From NCBI GenBank assembly GCA_964019425.1, contig OZ025861.1, forward strand, positions 396,001 to 460,000: a DNA stretch of 64,000 bases. Reading direction: 5' to 3'. Positions 37,601-46,646 of the stretch are shown piece by piece; position 1 is the stretch's first letter, and each line of letters starts with the position of its first letter. The DNA is from Flectonema sp. DT1601. Lineage: Eukaryota > Euglenozoa > Diplonemea > Diplonemida > Diplonemidae. The notes below the pieces were generated by a model. That model saw only the letters and a program-made list of their open reading frames with translations. It was not told where the DNA came from and made no database searches. A program made the translations under genes and the position numbers.

Positions 37601-40420
37601 AAAGCCACTTCGGAAGTAGCTGATCGAGTTAGTTTACGAAAACCATCCTGCATACGAAATCTAAGACTGGCTAGTGTCGACCATCACAAATTTATTATCG
37701 ACTGGGATGAAATTATTTGGATCGAAGAGTGTGCGGTGTGCGTCTACATCAATGATGAATTTCATTCTGTATTGTCACCTAATCAAAAAAGGTTATCTGT
37801 TGTTGATTTGATGCAAGGTTCTTTATATCGATTGGCTTTTTATTGTAAAGATGTTTGCACTCAAGTTCTCGTTAAAAATGCAATATCAATCATGAATGTA
37901 ATTACACTACCCAATCATGGTGTTATGAATGACAGTGATAGAGGTGGTCAGTTAAATAGTTCAGTAGTTAGACTGCTGCAGCCACCACCTGATTTCGATT
38001 ATGAAAATTTTCATATTCGAGATAATGAAATATTATATAAAAATAATATTTTGAAAACCGTTAAAAACGATAAATTATTAACAACAATAGAAATCTCACC
38101 AGGCGTGTGGAGATCAATCCTTCCTTGTGTTGGTACTAAGGAAGTGAGTTTGGCTAATTTTGTAATAGATTTTCCAACACAAATACTTCAGAGTGAACTA
38201 TGGACGCACACAATGTGTCTTAAAATAGGCAGTTCTGTGATGATTCCGGTAAGGAAAATTGATTCTAACATGAAACCGATTTTAGTACCGTGTTTTTATG
38301 ATGATTTTGGTAGATATTCGTTAGAAGAATGCGTTGTTGAGATCTGCTCTACTTTAAAAAGTAATTCTCGAATTGGGTTGGATCGTGATCAAGTTTTCGT
38401 TAGAAATTCAAATTTTAATTTATTATTATTTCAGAGGGTGTTCGGCATCACCAACGACATAATTTCAGATTCCAGCATCAAATTATCTTGGCAGTGTTCT
38501 TTTAAAACGAAGACAACTTCCTTTATAATAACGATCGCAAGCGCGACGACGCTTGAGAACATGTCTGAACACTCATCGGATGAGAATAGTTTTGTATTGA
38601 CGAGTTTACAATCTGCTTCTGAATACCATGTTTTGGTCAGACACGTTAATACTCCAATCGAATTAGCTGCGGAGATCTGTGTGTCAACTCCCCCAAAGTC
38701 GTTTCAAGACGTTGTTGACAATATTGGAGGATACTCACCACATGTTCCGTTAACATCGAGAAATGAAAGTAATTGTCGACGTCCGTTGGTAGAACATTTT
38801 TGTTTAAATGAAAAAACGATTCAAATTCCAACCATCACAACGTCGAATTGCGATCAAATGATTGTTTCTCTTCCAAAAAATCTGATATTTTCAAATTCTC
38901 AATGCATGCTTGCCGTTAGAATCGGAGAAATAATATTTCATAGTAGACCACTTAATATGCCAATTTTAGGAAATGAAAATAGTTTAACAAAACTAATACA
39001 GAGTTGTGGATCAAACATGTGGGTGATCGAGACTGGGAAGATAAAAACAAACATCGCAGAGCTTTTTGAATTATATGAACCAATTCATCACACTACATCA
39101 CATCTGTCGATAATACCATTCAAGTGTTCGGTTGCTTCGAATAATAATAATAAATTATTTCAAAACATCCATGGATTCGCTTCTAGTTGCAGTGTTGTTC
39201 ACCTTCGTTGGAAATTTATAAATGACAGTGATGGTCAATCGTTTATTGTGAAGGGAGTTCCAGGAAACATAGAGCAACATACGTCTGGATCTATGACGAT
39301 TGTAGAAGGATTGCAAGCAGCTGTTTTGTATAAGTTTGTGGTTGAAAAGACGTGTGATGGGAGGTTGTTTAGGGAACAGAATAGTTATCCGAATTTAAAA
39401 ATAAAAATTTTAACGAAACCGATGGGGGTTGATGATCGACCGTTAGTAGTTTTTAAAAATGAAGAAGGAAAATATGTTCTCAAAATTAATTTATCGAAAG
39501 CAACTCGACGAGTTTCGAACTGGACGAGTAGCAGCTGTGTTATCACTCATCAGGAAATAACTCTGTCGAGTCATCGAAAAGAAAAAGTATTTTCAAATAA
39601 ATCTGAAACAGAACCAAGGCGTCTTCACATAATATTAAAACCAGCGAGGATCTACACTCTGAACAGGTATCAGAAATGCAGTTGTTTCAAAGCAATTAAT
39701 TCACCACAGTATTCTGATACCGTTCGACAAGTTATAGAAACATTTCCAAACCCTCCCTCAAAACTACTTATTCTCAAATCGAGTAATGTTAGCAGTAGTC
39801 GGATGTTGACTTTGGGATGGAGTGTGTCAGATTGTAATCCTGAAAAATTATTTTTTGAAATTCAAAAAATGAAATTTCCATTTAAAACACGAGATATCTG
39901 TTCGCTCTTACCGATTGATCATTCTGACAAATGGATTGGTAGCAGCAGTTGCTGTGACAGTCAGTTCTCATCTGTAAAGACGAAAGGAATAAATGAAATA
40001 GTTTTTAAACTCAAGGAGAATCTTTATCTGTTTAGAGTCCGCTGTCGAAGACACAATTTATGGTCTGAATGGAGTCCTACTCTGTTATGTAATTCTTGTC
40101 CTGCTCCACATCCTCCAGTTGTAAAATTAACAGCAGTTGGTATCGGAGAGAGCGCAGTGGTAATTAAATGGTTTCCTGGTCAGCATTCATCTCACGTTGG
40201 TCCTCAGCCTCCACCCGTTCGCTATTCTGTTTGGTATCGACTGACGTCAACAGCAAGTTCTTGGAGGGAAATTATCGTAAAAAAACCGAAAGCTTCTCTT
40301 TGGGAATTGGAAGCTGGTACCGTATACAAAATAAGAGTCACACCATTGAATGAAGGACACAATGTTAAATCACAATCACGTATTATCACTGTTAAAACTG
40401 TGGTGAAGAATTCGAGATAA
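34652..40420 (+). CDS. Large fibronectin type III-like repeat protein
   Basis: A 1922-aa ORF with ATG at 34652. The C-terminal end shows FN3 features: PAPHPPVVKLTAVG, IKWFPG, YSVWYRL, and TVYKIRVTPLNEG (about residues 1820-1915), preceded by another FN3-like unit containing LWSEWS, which resembles the WSxWS box of cytokine-receptor FN3 domains. Earlier parts contain recurring W-D/W-N and Y-x-F/L-x-V patterns (for example LRLASVDHHKFIIDWDE, ASEYHVLVRHV, GSLYRLAFYCKD) that look like diverged beta-sandwich repeats along most of the length. There is no N-terminal signal peptide (start MSQHDGSMSGEK) and no clear TM helix, so an intracellular location is likely. The codon content is more AT-rich than the neighbouring giant genes. 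I cannot assign a specific function; adhesion or scaffolding is typical of FN3 repeats. Frame is intact. Confidence 0.75.
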   Translation: MSQHDGSMSGEKGIFKAQLKSRVSRFTDPLQSSDSMRNQQIGFDKHSHLMNENTTQQDIQTYDPNSNDLIFYKTTTDEKLLHRNVTPRCYDNKEETSKEDHTNLLSNKINVVQVSGDSISVVYYCEENDKEFLLEIRSEESNIPPKTIPCISNKLLIIPIYHSQMITCFLRNVEGDLEATLSVSIPPPYDNRELDIQVLPKGTGNFGRVQFRIPVNFRVNFNQIGGSANPLRSFSNPGIQQLPIANGKQYYLEAVWEVTRCPIFLKKYDPVRIPITYNIENIRLDKDIPEKIVWDCFGCNKFILNGRFVIGRSCFIPKNEMEYEGNSPTWKVALESCPTGSSIRKMMSIKVSENLSVSEAHRYFDVHNKIIFGGNISSANPILSVAVPVPVQGLHCRINDKIESLTCNKTYTISKKIPLFCWKGSCSQPAVGVRCHFASSVRVITQSSSTIALVVLSTTESLRCFIREKDVHSAEDLSVKMERENTEGSGIKFTASNLRANRIYEFEFRLVDDDNQCFLWDLSQTVATLPTTPTNQIIKNELIRDQNDDIQLHNSSNEYNVLVSGTTPVIINSNSEQRLNHCITTDNKLIVKHQSKQTGLSSRALRLSVPEKCFLSCVSYDKMAKMVTWDSNASMFDVVVTMIDQISDLLKVETTSARYAIPPSVLNFNSSFTVNITSKECYGVALRIFIPIFHSDQRNPFRNPLWSYNDSIGKVSFILQNGYVIPQNDSILSPIRQSANIDQQPPCLNHQESSITQRTSFIVYKVITDVETNKCFYNEGNRYSVLKKVTYDGGSGTVYLDWNDCIPCCSVMVTDAVTQYRYSKVGSFFTLPATTTNLLNVTITGETVCGKVIFSILQTPQKPVVDSFLITGTSSYKIKISVPSNGGSQVENESPQEFELDASNPKPENTNDKKISPRRGVHRKRSKGFPVTVVVVDSRTGVKFDPGVWNHQAYNPGKDAYLELFTEVSIPDGSQVPVNLISKKATSEVADRVSLRKPSCIRNLRLASVDHHKFIIDWDEIIWIEECAVCVYINDEFHSVLSPNQKRLSVVDLMQGSLYRLAFYCKDVCTQVLVKNAISIMNVITLPNHGVMNDSDRGGQLNSSVVRLLQPPPDFDYENFHIRDNEILYKNNILKTVKNDKLLTTIEISPGVWRSILPCVGTKEVSLANFVIDFPTQILQSELWTHTMCLKIGSSVMIPVRKIDSNMKPILVPCFYDDFGRYSLEECVVEICSTLKSNSRIGLDRDQVFVRNSNFNLLLFQRVFGITNDIISDSSIKLSWQCSFKTKTTSFIITIASATTLENMSEHSSDENSFVLTSLQSASEYHVLVRHVNTPIELAAEICVSTPPKSFQDVVDNIGGYSPHVPLTSRNESNCRRPLVEHFCLNEKTIQIPTITTSNCDQMIVSLPKNLIFSNSQCMLAVRIGEIIFHSRPLNMPILGNENSLTKLIQSCGSNMWVIETGKIKTNIAELFELYEPIHHTTSHLSIIPFKCSVASNNNNKLFQNIHGFASSCSVVHLRWKFINDSDGQSFIVKGVPGNIEQHTSGSMTIVEGLQAAVLYKFVVEKTCDGRLFREQNSYPNLKIKILTKPMGVDDRPLVVFKNEEGKYVLKINLSKATRRVSNWTSSSCVITHQEITLSSHRKEKVFSNKSETEPRRLHIILKPARIYTLNRYQKCSCFKAINSPQYSDTVRQVIETFPNPPSKLLILKSSNVSSSRMLTLGWSVSDCNPEKLFFEIQKMKFPFKTRDICSLLPIDHSDKWIGSSSCCDSQFSSVKTKGINEIVFKLKENLYLFRVRCRRHNLWSEWSPTLLCNSCPAPHPPVVKLTAVGIGESAVVIKWFPGQHSSHVGPQPPPVRYSVWYRLTSTASSWREIIVKKPKASLWELEAGTVYKIRVTPLNEGHNVKSQSRIITVKTVVKNSR

Positions 40421-40774
40421 AATAGTTCACTTACACCTGTCGTTTGATTCAACGTACTTATCTTCTTCGTTAGCTATGACGCAGCCTGTTGCTCATTTAT
40501 TTTTAAATTCTTTTTTTTTTTTTGTTAAGTGCACCGCAAAGGTGTGTAATTTCATAATATTTTAATTTTTTTACTTACACAAAACTATCGTTTTTTTTTT
40601 TTTTTAAATATTTTTTTGTGTTTTCTTTTATTTCTTTCTAAAATCGAATCGTTTTTAACTCAGAGGAACTCAAACAGTCAATATTAAATTTAACGTTTAT
40701 TGTTTCTCTTCAGGTATCACACACCAAGTATTTCTTTTCAGTCGCAAAAAAAAAAAGTTTTTTTTTTTTAACTG
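40421..40774 (+). other. Intergenic, T-tracts
   Basis: About 350 bp with three T-runs, two CAG acceptor-like sites (ctcttcag at 40705-40713 and ttttcag near 40740) and an A-run/T-run pair directly before the next ATG. No gene seen. Confidence 0.6.
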
Positions 40775-41644
40775 ATGTATATTTACGTTTATAATCACTC
40801 TCCAGGAATCACTAACCACACACACCAGTTAGTAGATGTGATGATTGAGGGTTCTCTGGAAGAAAGAGCGAGACACACTTTTGAAGCTGTCGATTCATTT
40901 TGTAACAAAGATGGATCCGTTTCTAGAGAAGAGTTAAGAAAAGTACTTCGAGCGGAAGGTCTGGCAGCCAATGTTTTATTTAGAGAACTGGACGTGAATG
41001 CTGATGGCGAGGTGTCTTATTCCGAATGGAAAGGGTGGATTGAAAAAATGGCAACAAAATTTGGTCTGAGTCACGCAACCAGTTATGTCGAATGGATTGA
41101 GAGTGCTTTAGAAGAGCATTCATCTCCCAAAGGTCATCATGGGAATCTGCAAGAAGCGAGGAAGAAATTACCAAAAAAACATGTTCGGTTTGATCCGTTT
41201 TTTGTACCATCACGAAACGCGATTGAACACACTTTTAGAGCAGTAATATATCACAATGGATGGTCGAGGTGCTATACTGCCAGCAGAAACAGACCTGGAC
41301 AAGCTGGATATCAATACTACACATCAATAGCAGGAGAAGATCCTCATTCTATCGACTATGAGCAGCCTCTGCGTATTCTCATGACTGGAAGACAAAAGAT
41401 TGGTCGGACAACAGAAGAACGACCGTATTCATACACTGGGATGTTTCAGTTGGACCATTTCTTACTTCGATGTTCTGACCACAACGAAACAATGGTATAC
41501 AGATTGCAATTCGCTACACCACAAGCGACGTCGTTTATAATTTACAGAACGACGGAAGCATCTCAACTAGCGAGAATGAGACTCGTTTCAGAGTCTCCAA
41601 GTCTAAACCCAACCTGGATGTGTAATGGATGTAAGGTGATGTGA
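40775..41644 (+). CDS. EF-hand calcium-binding protein with novel C-terminal domain
   Basis: 289 aa from ATG 40775; an in-frame ATG at 40841 (MIEGSLEER) is an alternative start, since the first 22 residues look like non-coding leader and contain a ccag acceptor-like site. Residues about 30-100 form an EF-hand pair. The first loop (FCNKDGSVSREE) lacks the usual first Asp, the second (DVNADGEVSYSE) is canonical, so one good Ca2+ site is expected. The C-terminal half (about 130-289) is rich in aromatic and basic residues (FRAVIYHNGWSRCYTASR, RILMTGRQKIGR) and resembles nothing I recognise; it ends in a short CNGC motif. No membrane segment. Likely a cytosolic calcium-responsive protein; partner unknown. 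Confidence 0.75.
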   Translation: MYIYVYNHSPGITNHTHQLVDVMIEGSLEERARHTFEAVDSFCNKDGSVSREELRKVLRAEGLAANVLFRELDVNADGEVSYSEWKGWIEKMATKFGLSHATSYVEWIESALEEHSSPKGHHGNLQEARKKLPKKHVRFDPFFVPSRNAIEHTFRAVIYHNGWSRCYTASRNRPGQAGYQYYTSIAGEDPHSIDYEQPLRILMTGRQKIGRTTEERPYSYTGMFQLDHFLLRCSDHNETMVYRLQFATPQATSFIIYRTTEASQLARMRLVSESPSLNPTWMCNGCKVM

Positions 41645-41810
41645 TTAACGTTTATTTTATTATACGTGTACAGAATGAATGCTTATTTTGAGGAGAGAGG
41701 TTGGCTACCTTCGTCTCTGAGAGTGTTGTTACCCCACGACTGACATTACCGTTAAGTCAAAAAAAAAAAAAAAATAACTGTATCATAAATTACTAAATAA
41801 ATAAATAAAT

Positions 41811-41843
<33 letters not shown>

Positions 41844-41886
41844 GTTAACTCTGATTTATACGAAATATTTAATTTATGTTACAATA

Positions 41887-41987
41887 CATACTTTTGTATC
41901 CTCCCAAAGGGGAATTTCAAAAAAAATAAAGTATTTCCCCCTTTATTTTTTTTTTCTCCCTTTTTAAAGGGAGGATACAAAAGTATG
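41887..41987. repeat. Foldback element with 19-bp perfect arms
   Basis: catacttttgtatcctccc at 41887-41905 is exactly reverse-complemented at 41969-41987. The centre has further complementary blocks (aaataaag with ctttattt, ggggaa with ttcccc), giving a long nested stem. It looks like a small MITE or hairpin. Confidence 0.8.
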
Positions 41988-42639
41988 ATTTATATAAATA
42001 CGTTCAAAAAGGTTTAAACCTCAATTAATGTTGGTTTGGATCGTCATTTGTGGATATGACATATGAGATACAAGGTTTTGGTGTTACGGATTCTCATGTT
42101 GTTGGAACAGCCTCAGAAACCAACTTATTTTTTATTTAAACGCCTCGGCAGTGTGCTCAGCTATCCACGAGTACAGTGTTATGTAACTGTAGGGTGTGAG
42201 GCTTGCTTGCGGTTGGCCACGTTGCTTCGGTCGACAGATGGAAGTTTTTCGTTGGAAGCAGACAGAATCCTGTCATACGGGGAAACATCGGCTTTCAATC
42301 TTAATGGTTTCTTCTCCGACTACGTCAGTATAAAAAACAATATTTCAAGTTATTTGATAACAAAAGAAGGGGAAAAAAAAAAAAAAAAAAAAAAGTGACG
42401 CGAGTTTACCGGGTTCACATCAAGCTTACAGTTATTTTCTGTTTTGGCTGCCTTTTTTTTTTTTTTTTTCCCTTCTCTCCTCCCCTTTTTCGAGTTTTTC
42501 GGGAAAAAAAAATTTGCGTGTGACGTAGTCGGTGTTTTTTTTATTTATTCATTTATTTATTTTTTTGCCGATCTCTTTTTCTTTACTTTTACTGACTTCC
42601 CGTTTAAATTTTCGGTTTTTTTTTTTTTTTACATGAGGC

Positions 42640-42955
42640 AGTGCAGAAACCATCCCCACGATTTCTGCCGGGGCTATCATCTTGTGGGCACTTAACGCCC
42701 AATCTGAGCAGCATCCCACGAAAATTGGATCCAAAAATTCCAATTCCACAGCTTACAAGGTCACTTTGCAAAAGTGACCTTTACGGTTAGAAAAAAAATG
42801 AAATTTTGAAACTAGTGGGCCCTAGGGGGTGCCCCAGTAGCGGAATTGCATTTTATGGATATTATTTTCGTGGGGTGCTGGGCTCGGATTGGGTGTTAGG
42901 TGCTCACGAGATGATAGCCCTGACAGAAACCGTGAGGGTTTCTGCCAGGCTATCT
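42640..42955. repeat. Imperfect inverted-repeat (foldback) element of about 315 bp
   Basis: The left arm (about 42643-42750, containing gggctatcatcttgtggg and cagcatcccacgaaaat) pairs with the right arm (about 42841-42955, containing attttcgtggggtgctg and cgagatgatagccctgac). The arms match with scattered mismatches. No coding capacity; MITE-like. Confidence 0.75.
42757..42781. repeat. Perfect 11-bp hairpin in the centre of the foldback
   Basis: aaggtcacttt, three-base loop gca, then aaagtgacctt. It lies at the axis of the 42640-42955 element. Confidence 0.8.
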
Positions 42956-43320
42956 TGTGGGAACTTACTGCAGGTACTCATGTTATTGTTAAAATTCCTG
43001 TTCGTGAGGTTTTAATATTTTTGTTACGGACTCTTTATGTAAATTTTTTTTTTTGACATAAGAAAATAATAATAATAAATCTGTTCATACTGTGCCATTA
43101 CTACAGGCTGAGAAAAAAACCTTTTCCTCAAAAAATTACGGATTTGGTTCGTGCTATTTCTTCAGCTTACGAATGGTCGAAACCACTAGACCCCTACTGC
43201 ATGGGTTAACTAAGTGTATTTTTTTTGTTTTTTTTTTAAACATTCAGCGAAATATGGTTTTTTTATTTTTTATCTAACACTGTTTGCTCAAGCGGGCGGT
43301 GAGTTTAGGTAGTCATTTGT

Positions 43321-43530
43321 TTTCAGGTTATTCTACGTCTCTTTATCGTCTGTGAGAGTCTCACAGTTGGCTGGTAGCGAAAAAAACTGTTACCCCTGAC
43401 TTTTGGCTCCTGGGCTTCGTAAATAAATAAATTAAAAAAAAAATCTGAAAGGAGGAAAAGGTGTCTCCCTTTTTTGCCAAGGGGAAAAACCCTGTTGAGC
43501 TTTTCCTGACTTTTGGCGTAAATAAATAAA
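43321..43530 (+). repeat. Displaced, partly duplicated fragment of the giant-gene leader
   Basis: Blocks ttcaggttattctacgtctc, agtctcacagttggctggt, cctgggcttcgtaaata and ttgagcttttcctgac match leader blocks near 33417-33500 and 12325-12425 in the same order. Afterwards a unit ending in tctgaaaggaggaaa...gtctcccttttttg occurs twice (43443 and 43544). It lies about 9 kb beyond the array with no giant gene attached. Confidence 0.7.
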
Positions 43531-43697
43531 TAAAAAAAATTCTGAAAGGAGGAAAGGGAGTCTCCCTTTTTTGTCAAGGGGGCAAAGAAAATAAAAAAAA
43601 AAATAAAAAAAAAAAATCTGTTCTCGAAAAACCAAAGGCTGTTATTCCAAAGTTTTTTTTTTTTAATAGAGTTTGAGTACCAAATCCAATTTCTAAC

Positions 43698-43728
<31 letters not shown>

Positions 43729-43904
43729 CCCACAAAATTGAAAACAACTGGGTGACCAGGCAAATGCACTGAACGCACCTTAATATAATTATATTATTGT
43801 TCTGTGTTAATCCTTTGAAATTTATTATTATTGTAATTGTATTCAATACCAGGTAAACACAAGAAGTTCAAAACATAAAATAACAGTTACACACTCTTGA
43901 CTAT

Positions 43905-44567
43905 ATGGGAATCATCCAATTATCACCTTACACGAGAGTGATGATTTGGCGTGATCCCCGTACAAAGACTGGTGTTAGTAGTATCAGTCAGCAGGTATAC
44001 GAAGCCAGTAAGGAGAAAAGAAACAAGGGAGTTGAAGGTGTTAGTTTTGATCAACAGTGTCTTGGAAAAATTTATGATATTATGGAAAATTATGCAGACA
44101 AGAATCTGAGATTAGGTCCGGAGGCATTTGGAAAATGTATGGACGATATTGGTGTTGATAGAGAGCTGCATGATCCGTTGTTTAAAAAATTTGACAGCGA
44201 TGGTGACGGTGATGTCGATCCAGAAGAATTCTGTGAGACTTTAGACGCAATTGTCAAAGGAGGAAATAATCAAATCGTATTACAATCTTGTTTCGATCTC
44301 TTTGATATTCAGAGAAAAGGTCACGTCGGCCATGAAGACATGGAGGACGCGCTCTTATCTCTCAAAGGAAAACAAGTTGAAGGCGAAACCCGACCAACTC
44401 GCGAACAGATATCAGTAATGGCTCGAATAGTATACCACAATAGAGAAACAACTAATAAAATGGTTACTTTCTATCATTTTGTTAATCTGTGCGCTGCAGA
44501 CTCAACACTACTAACTCCGTTTATTAACCATATCTTAGTAATGATGGTTAGAGAACAAATTAGTTAA
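43905..44567 (+). CDS. Calcineurin-B/NCS-like EF-hand protein
   Basis: 220 aa from ATG 43905. Around residues 90-110 there is a canonical EF loop DSDGDGDVDPEE in the sequence FKKFDSDGDGDVDPEEFCETL. A second, degenerate loop follows (DIQRKGHVGHED, with Gln/Lys at metal positions), within a CFDLFDIQRKGHVGHEDM helix-loop-helix as in the calcineurin-B/neuronal calcium sensor layout. The N-terminus (MGIIQLSPYTRVMIW) begins with Met-Gly but lacks a usual myristoylation context (no Ser at position 6). Unusual: a helical EF-like N-terminal segment (DKNLRLGPEAFGKCMDDIG) precedes the loop. Expected to bind one Ca2+ and regulate a partner. It is followed closely by the cyclase-like genes. Confidence 0.75.
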   Translation: MGIIQLSPYTRVMIWRDPRTKTGVSSISQQVYEASKEKRNKGVEGVSFDQQCLGKIYDIMENYADKNLRLGPEAFGKCMDDIGVDRELHDPLFKKFDSDGDGDVDPEEFCETLDAIVKGGNNQIVLQSCFDLFDIQRKGHVGHEDMEDALLSLKGKQVEGETRPTREQISVMARIVYHNRETTNKMVTFYHFVNLCAADSTLLTPFINHILVMMVREQIS

Positions 44568-44583
44568 TTTTTTTTTTTTTTTT

Positions 44584-44790
44584 TGTGAAAATCGTTTCCA
44601 CGACAACACATAAAAAGGCAGCTTATAATGTGTATATCTGATGGTTGGGATGTGAGGTTAATTATTTCAAAAAGCAGGAAATAAGAAAGCGATCAAACAG
44701 AGTGACTCAGAACTCCAAGTGAAGAGTAAGAAAACACTTGTGATATTATTGGTAGCAATCTTGATAATCGTTCACACTGTTGATAGTTTT
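44584..44790 (+). pseudogene. Truncated 5' duplicate of the first cyclase-like gene
   Basis: This 207-bp block repeats the 5' flank and first codons of the next gene: gtttccacgacaacacataa and gtgaggttaattatttc recur about 200 bp downstream. It lacks about 40 bases holding the start codon and first ~14 codons, but the reading frame then continues as AIKQSDSELQVKSKKTLVIL, matching residues of the intact protein, before the block ends. It has no catalytic domain. It is a partial tandem duplication, or the remnant of a deleted gene copy. Confidence 0.8.
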
Positions 44791-44897
44791 TGTGAAATCG
44801 TTTCCACGACAACACATAAAAAGGCAGCTTTATAATGTGTATATCTGATGATTAGGATAGTGAGGTTAATTATTTCAAAAAAAAAAAAAAACAGGAA

Positions 44898-46646
44898 ATG
44901 GACGGTAAATTTATAAACAAATGTTGTTTAGTTATTTTCAAGAAGGCGATCAAACCGGGTGACTCAGAACTCCAAGTGAAAAGGAAGAAAACAGTTGTGA
45001 TATTAGCAATCGTATCGCTAGCAATCTTGGTGATCGTTCATATTGTAGACCCTGGTGGGAATCACCTTAAAGGAGGTTTTCTTATTTCGACGATTGGGAT
45101 TCCAATTATCAGTGTAATCGGGTTGGTTTGGACTTTCTACTTAAAATGGGATGTGACTGACCGGTTCTTAGAAGCTGGACTTGTGCTTAGCGTTGTGTAC
45201 CTACTGCCTTCTGATTTCAGTTGTACCGTAGTGAGTATCAGTAGACCATGGCCACTTATTGTTGTTTACTTAGATATTGCTTTGTATCTCAGAGTACCTA
45301 AGAGAGTCACTCTTGAAATGGTGTCAATCATGGTGTCATATCTTTGTGTTATGGCGGTTGAGTCAGGTTTTAGATTCGGACTTTTTGACATTAAGTCCAC
45401 TCCTTCTCAGCAAGAAAGGTATAGTAGTTTATGCGCATGTGCGAAACTCCCTTGTCCAGCTGAAAACGCATTCGGACTCGCAGTAACTCAGTTGCTAGTG
45501 TTGGTCATAGATTTTACTTGCACTCAGGGATTTGCTTCTCAAGTTCTTGAAGAAAAACAGCTGATCGTCGCTTCAATTGAGGCCTCAAACGCGATTGCGA
45601 CATCCTTATCGAGGTTTGATTTGATACTCACAACTGAATTGTTGAATGATAGTCAGATACCAGAAGGATTAAAACAAGCTTTTATGACCCTCGCTGATAA
45701 TTTAAAATCATACAAACCATACCTTCCACAGTCGTGCCTTCCGAATGAAGACAGCGATAAAGACGAGACTCGCCGTAGTGATGAAGAAACACTCGCTATG
45801 TCGAGTGCATCATCCATTCGAGGAAGTACGAGTGTTGTTCGGTTCCATGATGAATACAGAGTGAGAAGTGCAACGTTGTTAGTCGCCAACATAAACAATT
45901 CTCTGTCTGTTTTAGATTCTTCAAATAGATTATTTTGCTACATGATATCCGTTCTAGTTACTAACGCAGTTGAGATCTGCTCTAACTGTAAAGGAACAAT
46001 TGATATGTTTTTAGGTGATCGCGTTTTTGCAAATTTTGGAATCGGTCGATTTTGTGTAGCTCACGGACCTGCTGCGTTACAGGCTTCAGAACAACTCAGT
46101 CGAAAGATGAAAGACGTTCTTGAAAATCAACTCTTTGATGGTAAAAAGAAAGTAATTCCTTCATTGAATATTGGACTGGCGACAGGAAGCATTGGATGCT
46201 GTGATCTAGGTTGCGATAAAATGCTTAGATTCAGTCTAATTGGACCCTTAAGCATGTGGGTAAGCGTCGTTGAAAGAACTGGTTCCCTTCTGTCAATACC
46301 GTTGGTGGTTGATAAACAAAGTAGTGTAATATTAACAGAGGTGGGTCAAACAGCTGAGGTTCGTATATTATTTCAATCAATAGAGTTTAAAGATGAACTT
46401 TATGTTGTTTTCGAAGTGCTACCGCGGGATTGTCTTGCGTCTGGGAACGATGAGTGGATGTATGAAATGAATGCCCACGCGTCTACCAAATGGAAAAAAT
46501 TTAACCACTTTGGAGAAGCAATCTTGCGAGGGAAAGTAACGCCACCGCCTGAGGATGAGAGTGATTTGGATGAAATTCAAATTGCGTTGTTGAGAGACTT
46601 GTTAACTGAGGGGGTTCCTGATCCATTCACATTTAAAAAAAGATAG
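44898..46646 (+). CDS. Six-TM protein with divergent class III cyclase domain, copy 1
   Basis: 582 aa from ATG 44898, which follows an A-tract and acaggaa. Residues about 33-210 hold six hydrophobic segments. Residues about 315-500 align with class III adenylyl/guanylyl cyclase catalytic domains: LLVANINNS (where FxDIxGFT is usual), FLGDRVFANFG, LNIGLATGSIGCCDLG and FSLIGPLSMWVSVVER. By eye the first metal-binding Asp is Asn, and the transition-state Asn and Arg (NxxxR) are Met and Val, so catalytic activity is doubtful; the second metal Asp in GDR is kept. The N-terminal motif GDSELQ.KRKK is shared with the next gene, its paralogue. Such multi-TM one-domain cyclase relatives are common in protists. 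It may be a non-catalytic sensor or partner. Confidence 0.8.
   Translation: MDGKFINKCCLVIFKKAIKPGDSELQVKRKKTVVILAIVSLAILVIVHIVDPGGNHLKGGFLISTIGIPIISVIGLVWTFYLKWDVTDRFLEAGLVLSVVYLLPSDFSCTVVSISRPWPLIVVYLDIALYLRVPKRVTLEMVSIMVSYLCVMAVESGFRFGLFDIKSTPSQQERYSSLCACAKLPCPAENAFGLAVTQLLVLVIDFTCTQGFASQVLEEKQLIVASIEASNAIATSLSRFDLILTTELLNDSQIPEGLKQAFMTLADNLKSYKPYLPQSCLPNEDSDKDETRRSDEETLAMSSASSIRGSTSVVRFHDEYRVRSATLLVANINNSLSVLDSSNRLFCYMISVLVTNAVEICSNCKGTIDMFLGDRVFANFGIGRFCVAHGPAALQASEQLSRKMKDVLENQLFDGKKKVIPSLNIGLATGSIGCCDLGCDKMLRFSLIGPLSMWVSVVERTGSLLSIPLVVDKQSSVILTEVGQTAEVRILFQSIEFKDELYVVFEVLPRDCLASGNDEWMYEMNAHASTKWKKFNHFGEAILRGKVTPPPEDESDLDEIQIALLRDLLTEGVPDPFTFKKR

Larger units (their letters stand above)
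41645..43904. other. Repeat-rich 2.26-kb gap between two EF-hand genes
   Basis: No supportable gene. It contains long A/T runs, a 101-bp foldback (41887-41987), a larger foldback of about 315 bp (42640-42955), a short perfect hairpin (42757-42781), and a displaced piece of the giant-gene leader (43321-43530) that is partly duplicated in tandem. A segment near 42255-42302 is inverted relative to 51598-51682. The short open frames here run through homopolymers and are not convincing. Confidence 0.6.

Noticed and set aside
42063-42398. 111-aa open frame in the 41.6-43.9 kb gap
   Set aside because: It ends in a lysine run from an A-tract, has no recognisable domain, and the region is repeat-rich.
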